Below are positions 23,885-30,699 of a stretch of 64,000 nucleotides of DNA, piece by piece. Both the position numbers and the translations under genes were made by a program. Within the stretch, counting starts at the first letter, position 1. Each line of letters begins with the position of its first letter. Source of the stretch: an uncultured Bacteroidales bacterium. GTDB taxonomy: Bacteria > Bacteroidota > Bacteroidia > Bacteroidales > F082. The notes under the pieces are model-generated. The model ran no database searches, was not told the origin of the DNA, and saw nothing but the letters and a program-made list of their open reading frames with translations. The stretch covers positions 62,001 to 126,000 of the forward strand of contig CAMHJX010000003.1 of assembly GCA_946185535.1 (NCBI GenBank), written 5' to 3'.

Positions 23885-25873
23885 TCATTTCCCTGGTCCA
23901 GGGCCTGGACCGCTGCCGCCAGTGTATTCAGAGAGTGAGACGTTGGAACCGCCGCTCACGGTGGCATTGAGGTAGCACTTGTTGTCGAAGATGCTCGTGC
24001 CGCCGCTCACCGTCACGCCGCTCTTCAGCGTCGGGGTCGATGAGGCCGAAACCACCATCGTCGAGTTGTTTTGGCCACCGCCGGGACCTCCGCCTCCTGG
24101 GCCGCTACCGCCACTCACTGTTGGGGTATAGAAAGCAATGGTCGTGCTGCCGTAGGTCATGGAGTACCAAGTCTCACCGCTCCACGACGAGGCTTGGTAG
24201 CACGTCTGCGAGAGCGAGCTGCCTTGCTCCAACCCACCGATGGCGATGAGCGTGCCGCCCGTGAAATAGAGTTGCTTCTGTTCCTCGCTGTTCACGTCGA
24301 TGGCGACTTCGGGCGAAGACGCGCCGATGGCATACACCAACCCGCCTTGCAAGTAAAGGTTTCCGTTGGAATCGATGCCGTCGTTGTCGGTGGCGCGGGC
24401 ATAGACGTAGCCTCCGTCGATGGTCATGTCTTGCGCGGAGTTGATGCCGTCGTCGTGGGCGTTGACGGTGATGTAGCCTCCGCTGATGTTGAGGTAGTTC
24501 TTGCTCTCGATGCCCTCGGCATTGTTGCCGCTCGTGGTGACGTTGACCGTGCCGCTGCTGATGACGAGGCCGCCGCTATAAGTGGTCGAATTCCCCGACG
24601 TGTCTTTCACCCCCGCCTTGATGCCTTTGGGCGAAGAGTAATAATCGCTGTCGATTTGGTCGGTGTCGCCAGTGTAGTTGTGGTTTTCGGTCGTGCCGTT
24701 GCTGTAATACAGCCCGCCCGAAGTCTCAACGGTTACCGTGCCGCCCGTGATGGTCATCACGCCATCGCATTTCATGCCTTTGCCGCCCGAACCAGTGGCC
24801 GTGACAGAAACCGTCCCTCCGCTGATGTTCAAGTTGCCGTCGGCACTCAAGCCGCAAGCCGCCTTGGTCTCAAGGTCGTCCTCGTCCCAGGTGCCGTTGC
24901 CGCTCATCGTGGCGTTGATGGAAGCCTCGCCTGAGACATAGATGTCGCCTGCACTCTTGATGCCTTTGGCAGCAAGCGCCGAACAGTTGATGGTGATGGT
25001 GCCGCCTTCGATATAGATGTTGCCCGAGTCCTCGTCCTCATGGTCGGTGGTCATGCCGGTCGAGGTGTCGCCGTCGAGGTCGGCTTGGATGCCGTCGTCG
25101 CCGGTGCCGCTGATGCTGACGGTGCCGCTTTCCATCAGGAAATACTCGTTGCACGAGATGCCGTCGCCCACCGCCGAGGTCACGTTGATGGTGGCGTTCT
25201 TGATGCTCACATATTCGCCCGCCTTGATGCCGTGCTTCACGTTGCCCACGATGTTGAGCGTGCCATACTGCTTGAACTCGGCATGGCCTTTCACATAGAG
25301 GCAACCCTTTTGCGAGCCGCTTGCCGCATCGACGAGCGTGTTTGTAGTGCCCGTGATAACTTTCACGTTGATGCGTTTTCCGTTTTGGATGTGGACGGCT
25401 GCTCCGCTATACACGGGTATCGCATTGGTTAGCGTAAGTCCGTTCAGTTCGATGGTGGCCTTGTAAGAGCCTGACATATAGAACTCGCCATCGCTTGTGG
25501 TGCCCGAAAGCGTGTAAGTGATTTCTTGCGCAAGGTCGTCGCTTTGCGCTATCGAGACGTGCGCCCCGCTTTGCGTGACGGTCAAGTATTGGGCAATGTT
25601 GCCCGCCACGGCAATCGTTGCAGAAGTGCCATTGTAGACGATGGCTACCGCATTGTCAGTCACCTCCGTAGCATCGACATACATTCCGTCGATTTCGCTC
25701 AAGGCAAAGGTTTTGTTGATGATGGTCAGCGAGTCGCCGTCATAAAAGGTCATGTCGCCCGTTTGTGTTGACGGGAACTGGTAGGTCACATTGCCCACTT
25801 TCACGTTCAATGTCTGTGCATTGGCGGCCATTGCCAGCGCGATTGCCGCTATAATTAATAATGTACGTCTCAT
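23885..25873 (-). CDS. Large Cthe_2159-type carbohydrate-binding beta-helix protein
   Basis: 662 residues, signal peptide 1-19 (MAANAQ). It is a longer paralogue of the lipoprotein at 18801-20522: the same sequence blocks recur (VSGGYVYxxxxxNDGxDxNGN, GGLVYAIGASSPEVAIDVNS, TGGTLIAIGGLEQGSSLSQTCYQ), with about 12 beta-helix turns carrying Asp-rich calcium-like loops (GDDGIQADLDGDTS), and the same closing SLSEYTGG followed by a Gly/Pro-rich end. It has no lipobox and no T9SS domain, so surface attachment is unclear. Its ATG overlaps the stop of the upstream gene (ATGA, 25873-25870), so the two are coupled. Confidence 0.75.
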   Translation of the reverse strand: MRRTLLIIAAIALAMAANAQTLNVKVGNVTYQFPSTQTGDMTFYDGDSLTIINKTFALSEIDGMYVDATEVTDNAVAIVYNGTSATIAVAGNIAQYLTVTQSGAHVSIAQSDDLAQEITYTLSGTTSDGEFYMSGSYKATIELNGLTLTNAIPVYSGAAVHIQNGKRINVKVITGTTNTLVDAASGSQKGCLYVKGHAEFKQYGTLNIVGNVKHGIKAGEYVSIKNATINVTSAVGDGISCNEYFLMESGTVSISGTGDDGIQADLDGDTSTGMTTDHEDEDSGNIYIEGGTITINCSALAAKGIKSAGDIYVSGEASINATMSGNGTWDEDDLETKAACGLSADGNLNISGGTVSVTATGSGGKGMKCDGVMTITGGTVTVETSGGLYYSNGTTENHNYTGDTDQIDSDYYSSPKGIKAGVKDTSGNSTTYSGGLVISSGTVNVTTSGNNAEGIESKNYLNISGGYITVNAHDDGINSAQDMTIDGGYVYARATDNDGIDSNGNLYLQGGLVYAIGASSPEVAIDVNSEEQKQLYFTGGTLIAIGGLEQGSSLSQTCYQASSWSGETWYSMTYGSTTIAFYTPTVSGGSGPGGGGPGGGQNNSTMVVSASSTPTLKSGVTVSGGTSIFDNKCYLNATVSGGSNVSLSEYTGGSGPGPGPGK

Positions 25874-26268
25874 CTCACTACGATTTTAATGGTGGCCGAC
25901 TTCGATTTCAGCAAATAAATGCCGGTTTTCAGATGGGTGGTGGCTTCTTGCGCTTTGGCGAATTTCCCCAGATGGGCACCCGTCACGGCGAAAACGTCAA
26001 CTTCGCCGCCGTCGGGCGAAAACATCTCCTCAACGCCTGTCACGCTTTCAGAGAAGAACATTTTGCTCAATTCCGCAAGGGCAAAGGTTTGCGACCCCTC
26101 GCTGTTTGTCGCTACCAGATTGCTGCCACTGACATCGATGGTCAGCGACTCGACGGCCATGGCGTGTACGGTTCCGTCCGTGGTCTGGAAAACCAGGTAC
26201 GGATAATCGTAAGCCCGCGCAGCAAGCGAGGCCACGATGATGAATAATGTCAATAATGCTTTTTTCAT
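25870..26268 (-). CDS. Small secreted protein with T9SS-like C-terminal domain
   Basis: 132 residues: signal peptide (to ARAY, about residue 19), a short domain with a repeat of LTIDVSGSNLVATNSEG type also seen in the N-terminal 60 residues of the next gene (TFALSEIDGMYV versus TFALAELSKMFF), and a sorting-domain-like end (VFAVTGAHLGKFAKA, LKTGIYLLKSKSATIKIVV). It is the first gene of the cluster, directly behind a -7 box at 26306, and its stop overlaps the next start. Function unknown; probably a secreted accessory of the carbohydrate-binding partner. Confidence 0.7.
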   Translation of the reverse strand: MKKALLTLFIIVASLAARAYDYPYLVFQTTDGTVHAMAVESLTIDVSGSNLVATNSEGSQTFALAELSKMFFSESVTGVEEMFSPDGGEVDVFAVTGAHLGKFAKAQEATTHLKTGIYLLKSKSATIKIVVR

Positions 26269-26305
26269 TTGGTTGTAGTTTTGTGAATTTTATATGAAAA
26301 TTGTG

Positions 26306-26313
26306 CAAAAATA
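26306..26313 (-). promoter_or_regulatory. -7 box (TATTTTTG) of the beta-helix/esterase cluster
   Basis: Exact consensus on the minus strand, 38 bases upstream of ATG 26268. The AraC gene is divergent from it. Confidence 0.55.
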
Positions 26314-26401
26314 TAATCATGCGCAAAGGTGAACATTAACACATTGGCTACAATATTTGGCAAAAAATCCGATTACATTGATTTGTATTGAAAGAAATCA
26401 G

Positions 26402-26409
26402 TATTTTTG
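26402..26409 (+). promoter_or_regulatory. -7 box (TATTTTTG) of the AraC gene
   Basis: Exact consensus with TTG elements at 26383-26390; only four bases separate it from ATG 26414, implying a leaderless or nearly leaderless mRNA. Confidence 0.6.
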
Positions 26410-26413
26410 CCAC

Positions 26414-27265
26414 ATGAAAGATCAACAATCAGCACTTCATCCATTGTTATCCAATCTTCGAAAGATTAAGGATGAGGGCATCGTGGTCCTTGACAATGTC
26501 AGGGGGTTGCCCACTGGCGACAAACCGTTTGTATCACCCGATTATGTCATCTGCATTGGCCACAGGGGACAAATACAACTCAAGTACGATGACCAACCCG
26601 ACTATTCAGAGAGACAAACAGTAGGTGTGATTTTCCCTAACCACAGTGTGAGCATGGTGAGCAAAACCGATGATTACCTTGCCACTTTGATAGTTGTCGA
26701 TGCTTCGGTACTGAACGATCCCATGCTGCAAATCATCAACCAGATGCGTTACCGCTATGAACTGCACCCCTGCGTGAAACTCGACAAGCATGAATACAGG
26801 ATGATAACGGATGTAGTGGAGGGGATGCGTGAAATCAAGCGCCTCGAACTCCCTGATAAACGGATGTTGATGACCCGTTTGCTGGAATTCTTACTGCGTT
26901 TGCTCAGCCAATACCGCAAAAACAAACTGAATGAGACCACTTCCAATAAGCGCGTTAGTATGCAGTTTCATTCTGACTTGACACAACATTTCCGCAAACA
27001 CCATGATGTGGGTTTTTATGCTGAACGAGCTTGTCTAACACCTAAGTATTTCAGTGCAGTTGTCAAGCAGGAAACAGGCCACAGTGCTGCCTATTGGATT
27101 CGCGTCAAGATCATCGCCGAGGCTAAGATGCTACTGCATATACGTAACGACCTCTCCGTACAGGCTATTGCCGACATGCTGGGTTTTGGCGAGCAGTCTA
27201 CTTTCAGTCGCTATTTCAAGAATGAAACAGGTATGTCGCCTACTGAATTCCGAGAGTTGGATTGA
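26414..27265 (+). CDS. AraC-family transcriptional regulator
   Basis: 283 residues from ATG 26414 (the 19 upstream codons cross the promoter). The N-terminal 180 residues form a cupin-like sensing domain (GQIQLKYDDQPDYSERQTVGVIFPNHSV). The C-terminal AraC domain has two helix-turn-helices: VGFYAERACLTPKYFSAVVKQETG and SVQAIADMLGFGEQSTFSRYFKNETGMSP. No signal peptide or membrane segment. It diverges from the secreted beta-helix/esterase cluster and is the natural candidate to regulate it, possibly in response to a plant-derived compound; this is inference from position. Confidence 0.85.
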   Translation: MKDQQSALHPLLSNLRKIKDEGIVVLDNVRGLPTGDKPFVSPDYVICIGHRGQIQLKYDDQPDYSERQTVGVIFPNHSVSMVSKTDDYLATLIVVDASVLNDPMLQIINQMRYRYELHPCVKLDKHEYRMITDVVEGMREIKRLELPDKRMLMTRLLEFLLRLLSQYRKNKLNETTSNKRVSMQFHSDLTQHFRKHHDVGFYAERACLTPKYFSAVVKQETGHSAAYWIRVKIIAEAKMLLHIRNDLSVQAIADMLGFGEQSTFSRYFKNETGMSPTEFRELD

Positions 27266-27308
27266 ACATCGGGACATGGTAGTACGAATTATTGAAGGTA
27301 TTTCCTGA

Positions 27309-28376
27309 CTATAACTTACGATCGGTTTTTTTAAGCAACCGTTTTACTTGGCGGTATCGTTTATTCAACCAATTGTCAATCAAAAGATCCTCTATTTCTG
27401 GCGCATTCAAATCCACTTTTTTGCGTCTCTTTGCGAGAGAGAACCGGAGATAGGCTCCAATATGGCGCCGTTTCTTTTCATGATAGATATTGTCGAACGG
27501 AATAAGCACTGCGGAGTCCTCGATGTTGTCCATCAAAGTGTTGACTGCCGTTCCAAACATAAGCATATGGGAAGTGACGGAGATATACGCAGTAAAATTT
27601 GGAGGAATATGTACATTCCTCATTTTAGCTGCAGCCTTCAGCAGTTTATAGTCATCCATCGGGTCAGCCTTGTTTACGACCAAATCCATCAACTCGGGAT
27701 CGGAATTAGGCATGAGCGCCTGGTCGTCCCATGGACGGACAAGTTCGTCTTTGTCGCCAAAATGCTTCCATAGAAAATGATAGAGCAGGTCTCTAGTGAT
27801 ATGGTCGTAGGAAGGATAAACGGTTATCTTTCCGAAGTAATAGAGCAGATTAGGGTTCTTCATGATAATGGCTACAAGACCATCCCACAAATTGTCCATG
27901 GCAAAAATGGACTTTGCGCCATGCTTCGAACTTTGGTATTCAGGAGCCACGAAATTGCGGCCAAGCTCTATGACATGTGGCAGATATTCATCGATAAACC
28001 TCTGGGAAAAACGGAACTGATGGGAACTTGCCAAGACCGGTTGCCCCTTCTCGTCGATAACGGCATCTGAGCCAAAGATGAAACGATATCCACCAATGAT
28101 AGCCTCGTTGTCGGGGTCCCACACAATCAATTGCTTGTATGAATTCTCCATCTTGTCGTACTCATCAAGATCCAGGGCGTTTCCTGTAGCGCCTCCTGCA
28201 TCACGGAAGGTCAATTCGCGCAGCCTTCCGATTTCCGTAACCACATTGGGGGAATCTTGCCAGGTAACGATATATAGCTCGTTGTGCCCTTTGTTTGTGT
28301 CTTCCAGTTTTTTGGATTTGGTTAGTTCCGCTTTAAGCAGTTCAACAGGAACAGGATCAATGATTTTTGTACTCAT
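27309..28376 (-). CDS. glsB: GNAT/hemolysin-type N-acyltransferase, GlsB-like (glycine lipid synthesis)
   Basis: 355 residues of the OlsB/hemolysin-like acyl-ACP N-acyltransferase group: TEIGRLRELTFRDAGGATG near residues 47-65, IIGGYRFIFGSDA, VIELGRNFVAPEYQSSKHG near 140-160, and NLLYYFGKITVYPSYD. In Bacteroides thetaiotaomicron a GNAT protein of this group (GlsB) N-acylates glycine and its partner GlsA adds the second acyl chain. The pair here has the same composition, 13 bases apart with the PlsC-type gene first. Ornithine as acceptor is the alternative, but glycine is the known substrate in this phylum. Confidence 0.75.
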   Translation of the reverse strand: MSTKIIDPVPVELLKAELTKSKKLEDTNKGHNELYIVTWQDSPNVVTEIGRLRELTFRDAGGATGNALDLDEYDKMENSYKQLIVWDPDNEAIIGGYRFIFGSDAVIDEKGQPVLASSHQFRFSQRFIDEYLPHVIELGRNFVAPEYQSSKHGAKSIFAMDNLWDGLVAIIMKNPNLLYYFGKITVYPSYDHITRDLLYHFLWKHFGDKDELVRPWDDQALMPNSDPELMDLVVNKADPMDDYKLLKAAAKMRNVHIPPNFTAYISVTSHMLMFGTAVNTLMDNIEDSAVLIPFDNIYHEKKRRHIGAYLRFSLAKRRKKVDLNAPEIEDLLIDNWLNKRYRQVKRLLKKTDRKL

Positions 28377-28389
28377 AATGATAAGATTT

Positions 28390-29247
28390 TCAATCGATAG
28401 AAGAAGGCCAGGGATTAGATACTATGCCGGCCATATCAAGCATGGTTTGGTGAGCAAGATCGCGCATCCGCGCCGTCTCTTCTTTTCGGGGTGTGTTTGG
28501 GTTGGGTAGGATAGGGTCGCCCACATGGATGGTAATCAAAGGTTCGTCTTTGCTGAATAGCTTTCGCCATCCTGTGCGAGGCCTGAATGAGATCATCATG
28601 GGAATCACTGGGAGCGAATGCCGATATGCCATGTTGAAAGCGCCTATTTTGAATGGACGCAAGGGGGCATAGAATTTCCAGCTGCAGCTTTCAGGGAAGA
28701 TGTGAATCCACTGGTTGTTGGCGCACAACTCGGCCATGGCCTCGTCGAACGCTTTCAGCCCGCTGCGCTCTTCAGGGATGGCTATTCCCCCAACGGCTTT
28801 CATGATAAAACCGTCTTTTCCTCTGAAAGGTTGGGCATACATAGGAATCCATGCCTTCCTGAAACGCATCGCCTGCATGACGCTAATCATATCCCAACGA
28901 TAGACATGGTTGCACACCGTCATCACGCCATGGTCAAAAAGTTTTCGGTTTTGGCGTATTTTCTCGCGGCCTTCGATTTTGAGGCCATATCGGATTCGGT
29001 TTAAGAGGAAGGCAAGCGTCCATGCTACAAAATACATGGTAGTATTCACTATCTTGAATTTCAAAGATTTATCAAGATAGGTGTAGATCCCGTCGAAACG
29101 AATGTCCTTGAGCTCTCCGCGTATAGGCGCCATCTTCGTGAAGGGATTGTCGGCCGAAAACTCCTCAACGGGTTCAGGTACATAAACACCCTCCCTCACC
29201 TTGAAGTTTCGGTAGGCCGAACCATATGATGAATAATCTTTTGTCAT
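28390..29247 (-). CDS. glsA: PlsC-type O-acyltransferase, GlsA-like (glycine lipid synthesis)
   Basis: 285 residues from ATG 29247. The acyltransferase motif HxxxxD is NHVYRWDM (His114, Asp119) and the second motif is IHIFPESCSWKF (FPES, 184-187), followed by RPFKIGAFNMA and LPVIPM. One hydrophobic segment near 68-83 places it on the membrane. It would O-acylate the 3-hydroxy group of the N-acylated amino acid made by the next gene. First gene of a two-gene operon with a -7 box at 29284. General phospholipid PlsC is the alternative, but the N-acyltransferase partner argues for a glycine-lipid role. Confidence 0.75.
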   Translation of the reverse strand: MTKDYSSYGSAYRNFKVREGVYVPEPVEEFSADNPFTKMAPIRGELKDIRFDGIYTYLDKSLKFKIVNTTMYFVAWTLAFLLNRIRYGLKIEGREKIRQNRKLFDHGVMTVCNHVYRWDMISVMQAMRFRKAWIPMYAQPFRGKDGFIMKAVGGIAIPEERSGLKAFDEAMAELCANNQWIHIFPESCSWKFYAPLRPFKIGAFNMAYRHSLPVIPMMISFRPRTGWRKLFSKDEPLITIHVGDPILPNPNTPRKEETARMRDLAHQTMLDMAGIVSNPWPSSID

Positions 29248-29283
29248 GCCTGGTATCTCTTTCAAAAAACAGAAATGAAAATG

Positions 29284-29291
29284 CAAAATTA
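29284..29291 (-). promoter_or_regulatory. -7 box (TAATTTTG) of the glsA-glsB operon
   Basis: Exact TAnnTTTG match, 36 bases upstream of ATG 29247. Confidence 0.55.
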
Positions 29292-29338
29292 GAAAATTAT
29301 GGGAAAAATTGGGTTTTGTCGTCCATTAGATCAAATTA

Positions 29339-29539
29339 TTATTGCTTTACCATCGGTAGCTGTTTAAGTAAAAATGCATGCAAGACACTAGTGATGATGA
29401 AGCCTCCGCCATCAATGGCAAATAGATGCATGGTAGTGAACGGCAAAGGAAGTATTTGCAGAGCCACTTCTTCTATGCAGAAGAACGTGGCTGCCACTTG
29501 GCGTATAGTAGTTGTGGGGACAGGTTTAGCGTTGGCCAT
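29339..29539 (-). CDS. Hypothetical small protein
   Basis: 66 residues with a hydrophobic second half (MHLFAIDGGGFIITSVLHAF). Not recognised. It is listed because a -7 consensus (minus, 29590-29597) lies 50 bases upstream. The opposite-strand frame 29226-29552 is less protein-like. It could equally be a decayed gene end. Confidence 0.3.
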   Translation of the reverse strand: MANAKPVPTTTIRQVAATFFCIEEVALQILPLPFTTMHLFAIDGGGFIITSVLHAFLLKQLPMVKQ

Positions 29540-29589
29540 CCCGTCTAAGTAGAGTAGTGCAAGGGCTGAAAGTATTTCATATTAAAACG

Positions 29590-29628
29590 CAAAAGTAGGA
29601 AAAAAGGTGAAAGAGTGTCGTATTTTTG
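29590..29628. promoter_or_regulatory. Divergent -7 boxes
   Basis: TACTTTTG on the minus strand (29590-29597) facing the small frame at 29539, and TATTTTTG on the plus strand (29621-29628) facing the nitroreductase at 29748. The plus-strand transcript would carry the hairpin repeat at 29650-29735 in its leader. Confidence 0.5.
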
Positions 29629-29649
29629 TGTAATTTCGCGTTTCAATTT

Positions 29650-29735
29650 GGCTATCAGCAGTCAGCAATCAGCTATCAGCATGTCACCAAGGTAAGGTGA
29701 GCTGATAGCTGACGGCTGAGAGCTGAAAGCCAAAA
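29650..29735. repeat. Palindromic intergenic repeat, second CTGATAGCTGACGGCTG copy
   Basis: Left arm GGCTATCAGCAGTCAGCAAT and following ATCAGCTATCAGC, right arm GCTGATAGCTGACGGCTGAG plus GCTGAAAGCC, loop around TGTCACCAAGG. Same family as 1458-1540. Confidence 0.75.
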
Positions 29736-29747
29736 AACTTATAAATT

Positions 29748-30389
29748 ATGGCCGACGGATACCTAGAAAAACGCTATGAAGAGGTCTTTGGCAAGGGCGC
29801 CAAGAAGACCGTCGTGAAACACACTTCATTGGAAACTCTGATGGAGAAAAACCGCAGTTATCGTGGTTATGACCAAAACTTTGTGGTGAAACGCGACATG
29901 CTAGAGCGCATCGTTGCGGTGAACACAAAGATTGCCTCAGCAAAGAACCAGCAGGTGCTTCGTTTCAAGTTGGTAACCAAAGAAACGGGAGCCGACATCA
30001 TCGTGCAAAACATGAAACTAGGCGGCTTGCTGCCCGAACTACACCTCCCCTACCTTGGCACTGAGCCCGAGGCGTTTATCATCATTTGCAGCACCATCCC
30101 CGAAAACAAGTTTGTCGATATCGACCTCGGCATTGCCGCCCAGAGCATGCTGTTGAAAGCCACTGAAATGGGTTTGAACGGCATTATGATTGGTGCTTTC
30201 AACAAGGCGAAAATCACGGAAGCTTTCAATTTGCCCTATGATCCGTTGCTCATCTTAGCTATCGGAAAGGGCAAGGAAACCATCAAATTGCAACTCGTGG
30301 ATGCAGGGGAGAAACTGGCGTATTATCGTGATGAAAACGGCGTGCAGTTTGTGCCGAAGATCCGGTGGGAACAGTTGATTTTGGAGTAA
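29748..30389 (+). CDS. Nitroreductase-family protein
   Basis: 213 residues. Pattern of the FMN nitroreductase fold: LMEKNRSYRGYDQNFVV at 31-47, SAKNQQVLRFKLVT near 64, then DIDLGIAAQSMLLKATEMGLNGIMIGAFN (the central dimer helix) and LLILAIGKGKET. It lacks a signal peptide. Reaction and substrate are not predictable beyond NAD(P)H-dependent reduction with bound flavin. Its mRNA starts about 120 bases upstream and contains a palindromic repeat. A decayed copy of its last 13 codons lies 140 bases downstream. Confidence 0.8.
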   Translation: MADGYLEKRYEEVFGKGAKKTVVKHTSLETLMEKNRSYRGYDQNFVVKRDMLERIVAVNTKIASAKNQQVLRFKLVTKETGADIIVQNMKLGGLLPELHLPYLGTEPEAFIIICSTIPENKFVDIDLGIAAQSMLLKATEMGLNGIMIGAFNKAKITEAFNLPYDPLLILAIGKGKETIKLQLVDAGEKLAYYRDENGVQFVPKIRWEQLILE

Positions 30390-30395
30390 ATTTCC

Positions 30396-30481
30396 TCACG
30401 CAGAAATCGCAGAACTATATGAATTTGTCGCCGCTTTGCGCCGACACGCTTTGCGTCATTGCGAGCGTAGCGAAGCAATCC
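30396..30481. repeat. Fragments of dispersed intergenic repeats
   Basis: CACGCAGAAATCGCAGAACT (30397-30416) matches one arm of the palindrome at 54832-54918. GTCATTGCGAGCG plus TAGCGAAGCAATCC (30455-30481) is a separate short repeat. They fill the gap between the nitroreductase and the relic tail at 30531. Confidence 0.6.
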
Positions 30482-30530
30482 AGAAATTCGCTTAATTAGT
30501 TTCATTCGCCGATAAACACAACGACGAAAT

Positions 30531-30575
30531 ATGCAATTTGTGCCGATAACCAAGTGGGAGCAGTTGATTAGGAAT
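30531..30575 (+). pseudogene. Relic 3' end of a second nitroreductase gene
   Basis: The frame MQFVPITKWEQLI here parallels VQFVPKIRWEQLI at the end of the intact gene (30342-30383); most bases of the 38-base segment are the same. Everything upstream of it is gone and replaced by repeat fragments. It points to an ancestral tandem pair, one copy deleted. Confidence 0.6.
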
Positions 30576-30580
30576 AATAA

Positions 30581-30662
30581 TGCACTCATATAGTGCATTT
30601 TTTATGATTTTTTGCACTCATATAGTGCATTATTTTGAAAAAATTTGCACTCATATAGTGCA
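30581..30662 (+). promoter_or_regulatory. Array of three identical 17-bp palindromes
   Basis: TGCACTCATATAGTGCA occurs three times without mismatch: 30581-30597, 30613-30629, 30646-30662 (spacing 32 and 33 bp, about three helical turns). The arms TGCACT/AGTGCA pair perfectly around CATAT. The last copy ends 7 bases before the -7 box of the ATPase gene, thus over its -33 region. A protein bound as dimers on one face of the DNA would control the promoter. The spacers are AT-rich and unrelated. Confidence 0.85.
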
Positions 30663-30669
30663 TTTTTAC

Positions 30670-30677
30670 TATTTTTG
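30670..30677 (+). promoter_or_regulatory. -7 box (TATTTTTG) of the first DUF4143-type ATPase
   Basis: Exact consensus, 22 bases upstream of ATG 30700 and just past the third palindrome. Confidence 0.6.
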
Positions 30678-30699
30678 CATCGTCGAAACACTGAAAACG

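Noticed and set aside
29226-29552. 108-codon plus-strand frame
   Set aside because: Overlaps the glsA start region in antisense and lacks domain or promoter; the minus-strand frame 29339-29539 is slightly better supported.
30581-30662. Possible short CRISPR array
   Set aside because: Repeats are 17-bp palindromes with 15-16 bp AT-rich spacers, only three copies, directly on a promoter, and no cas genes are present; an operator array fits better.
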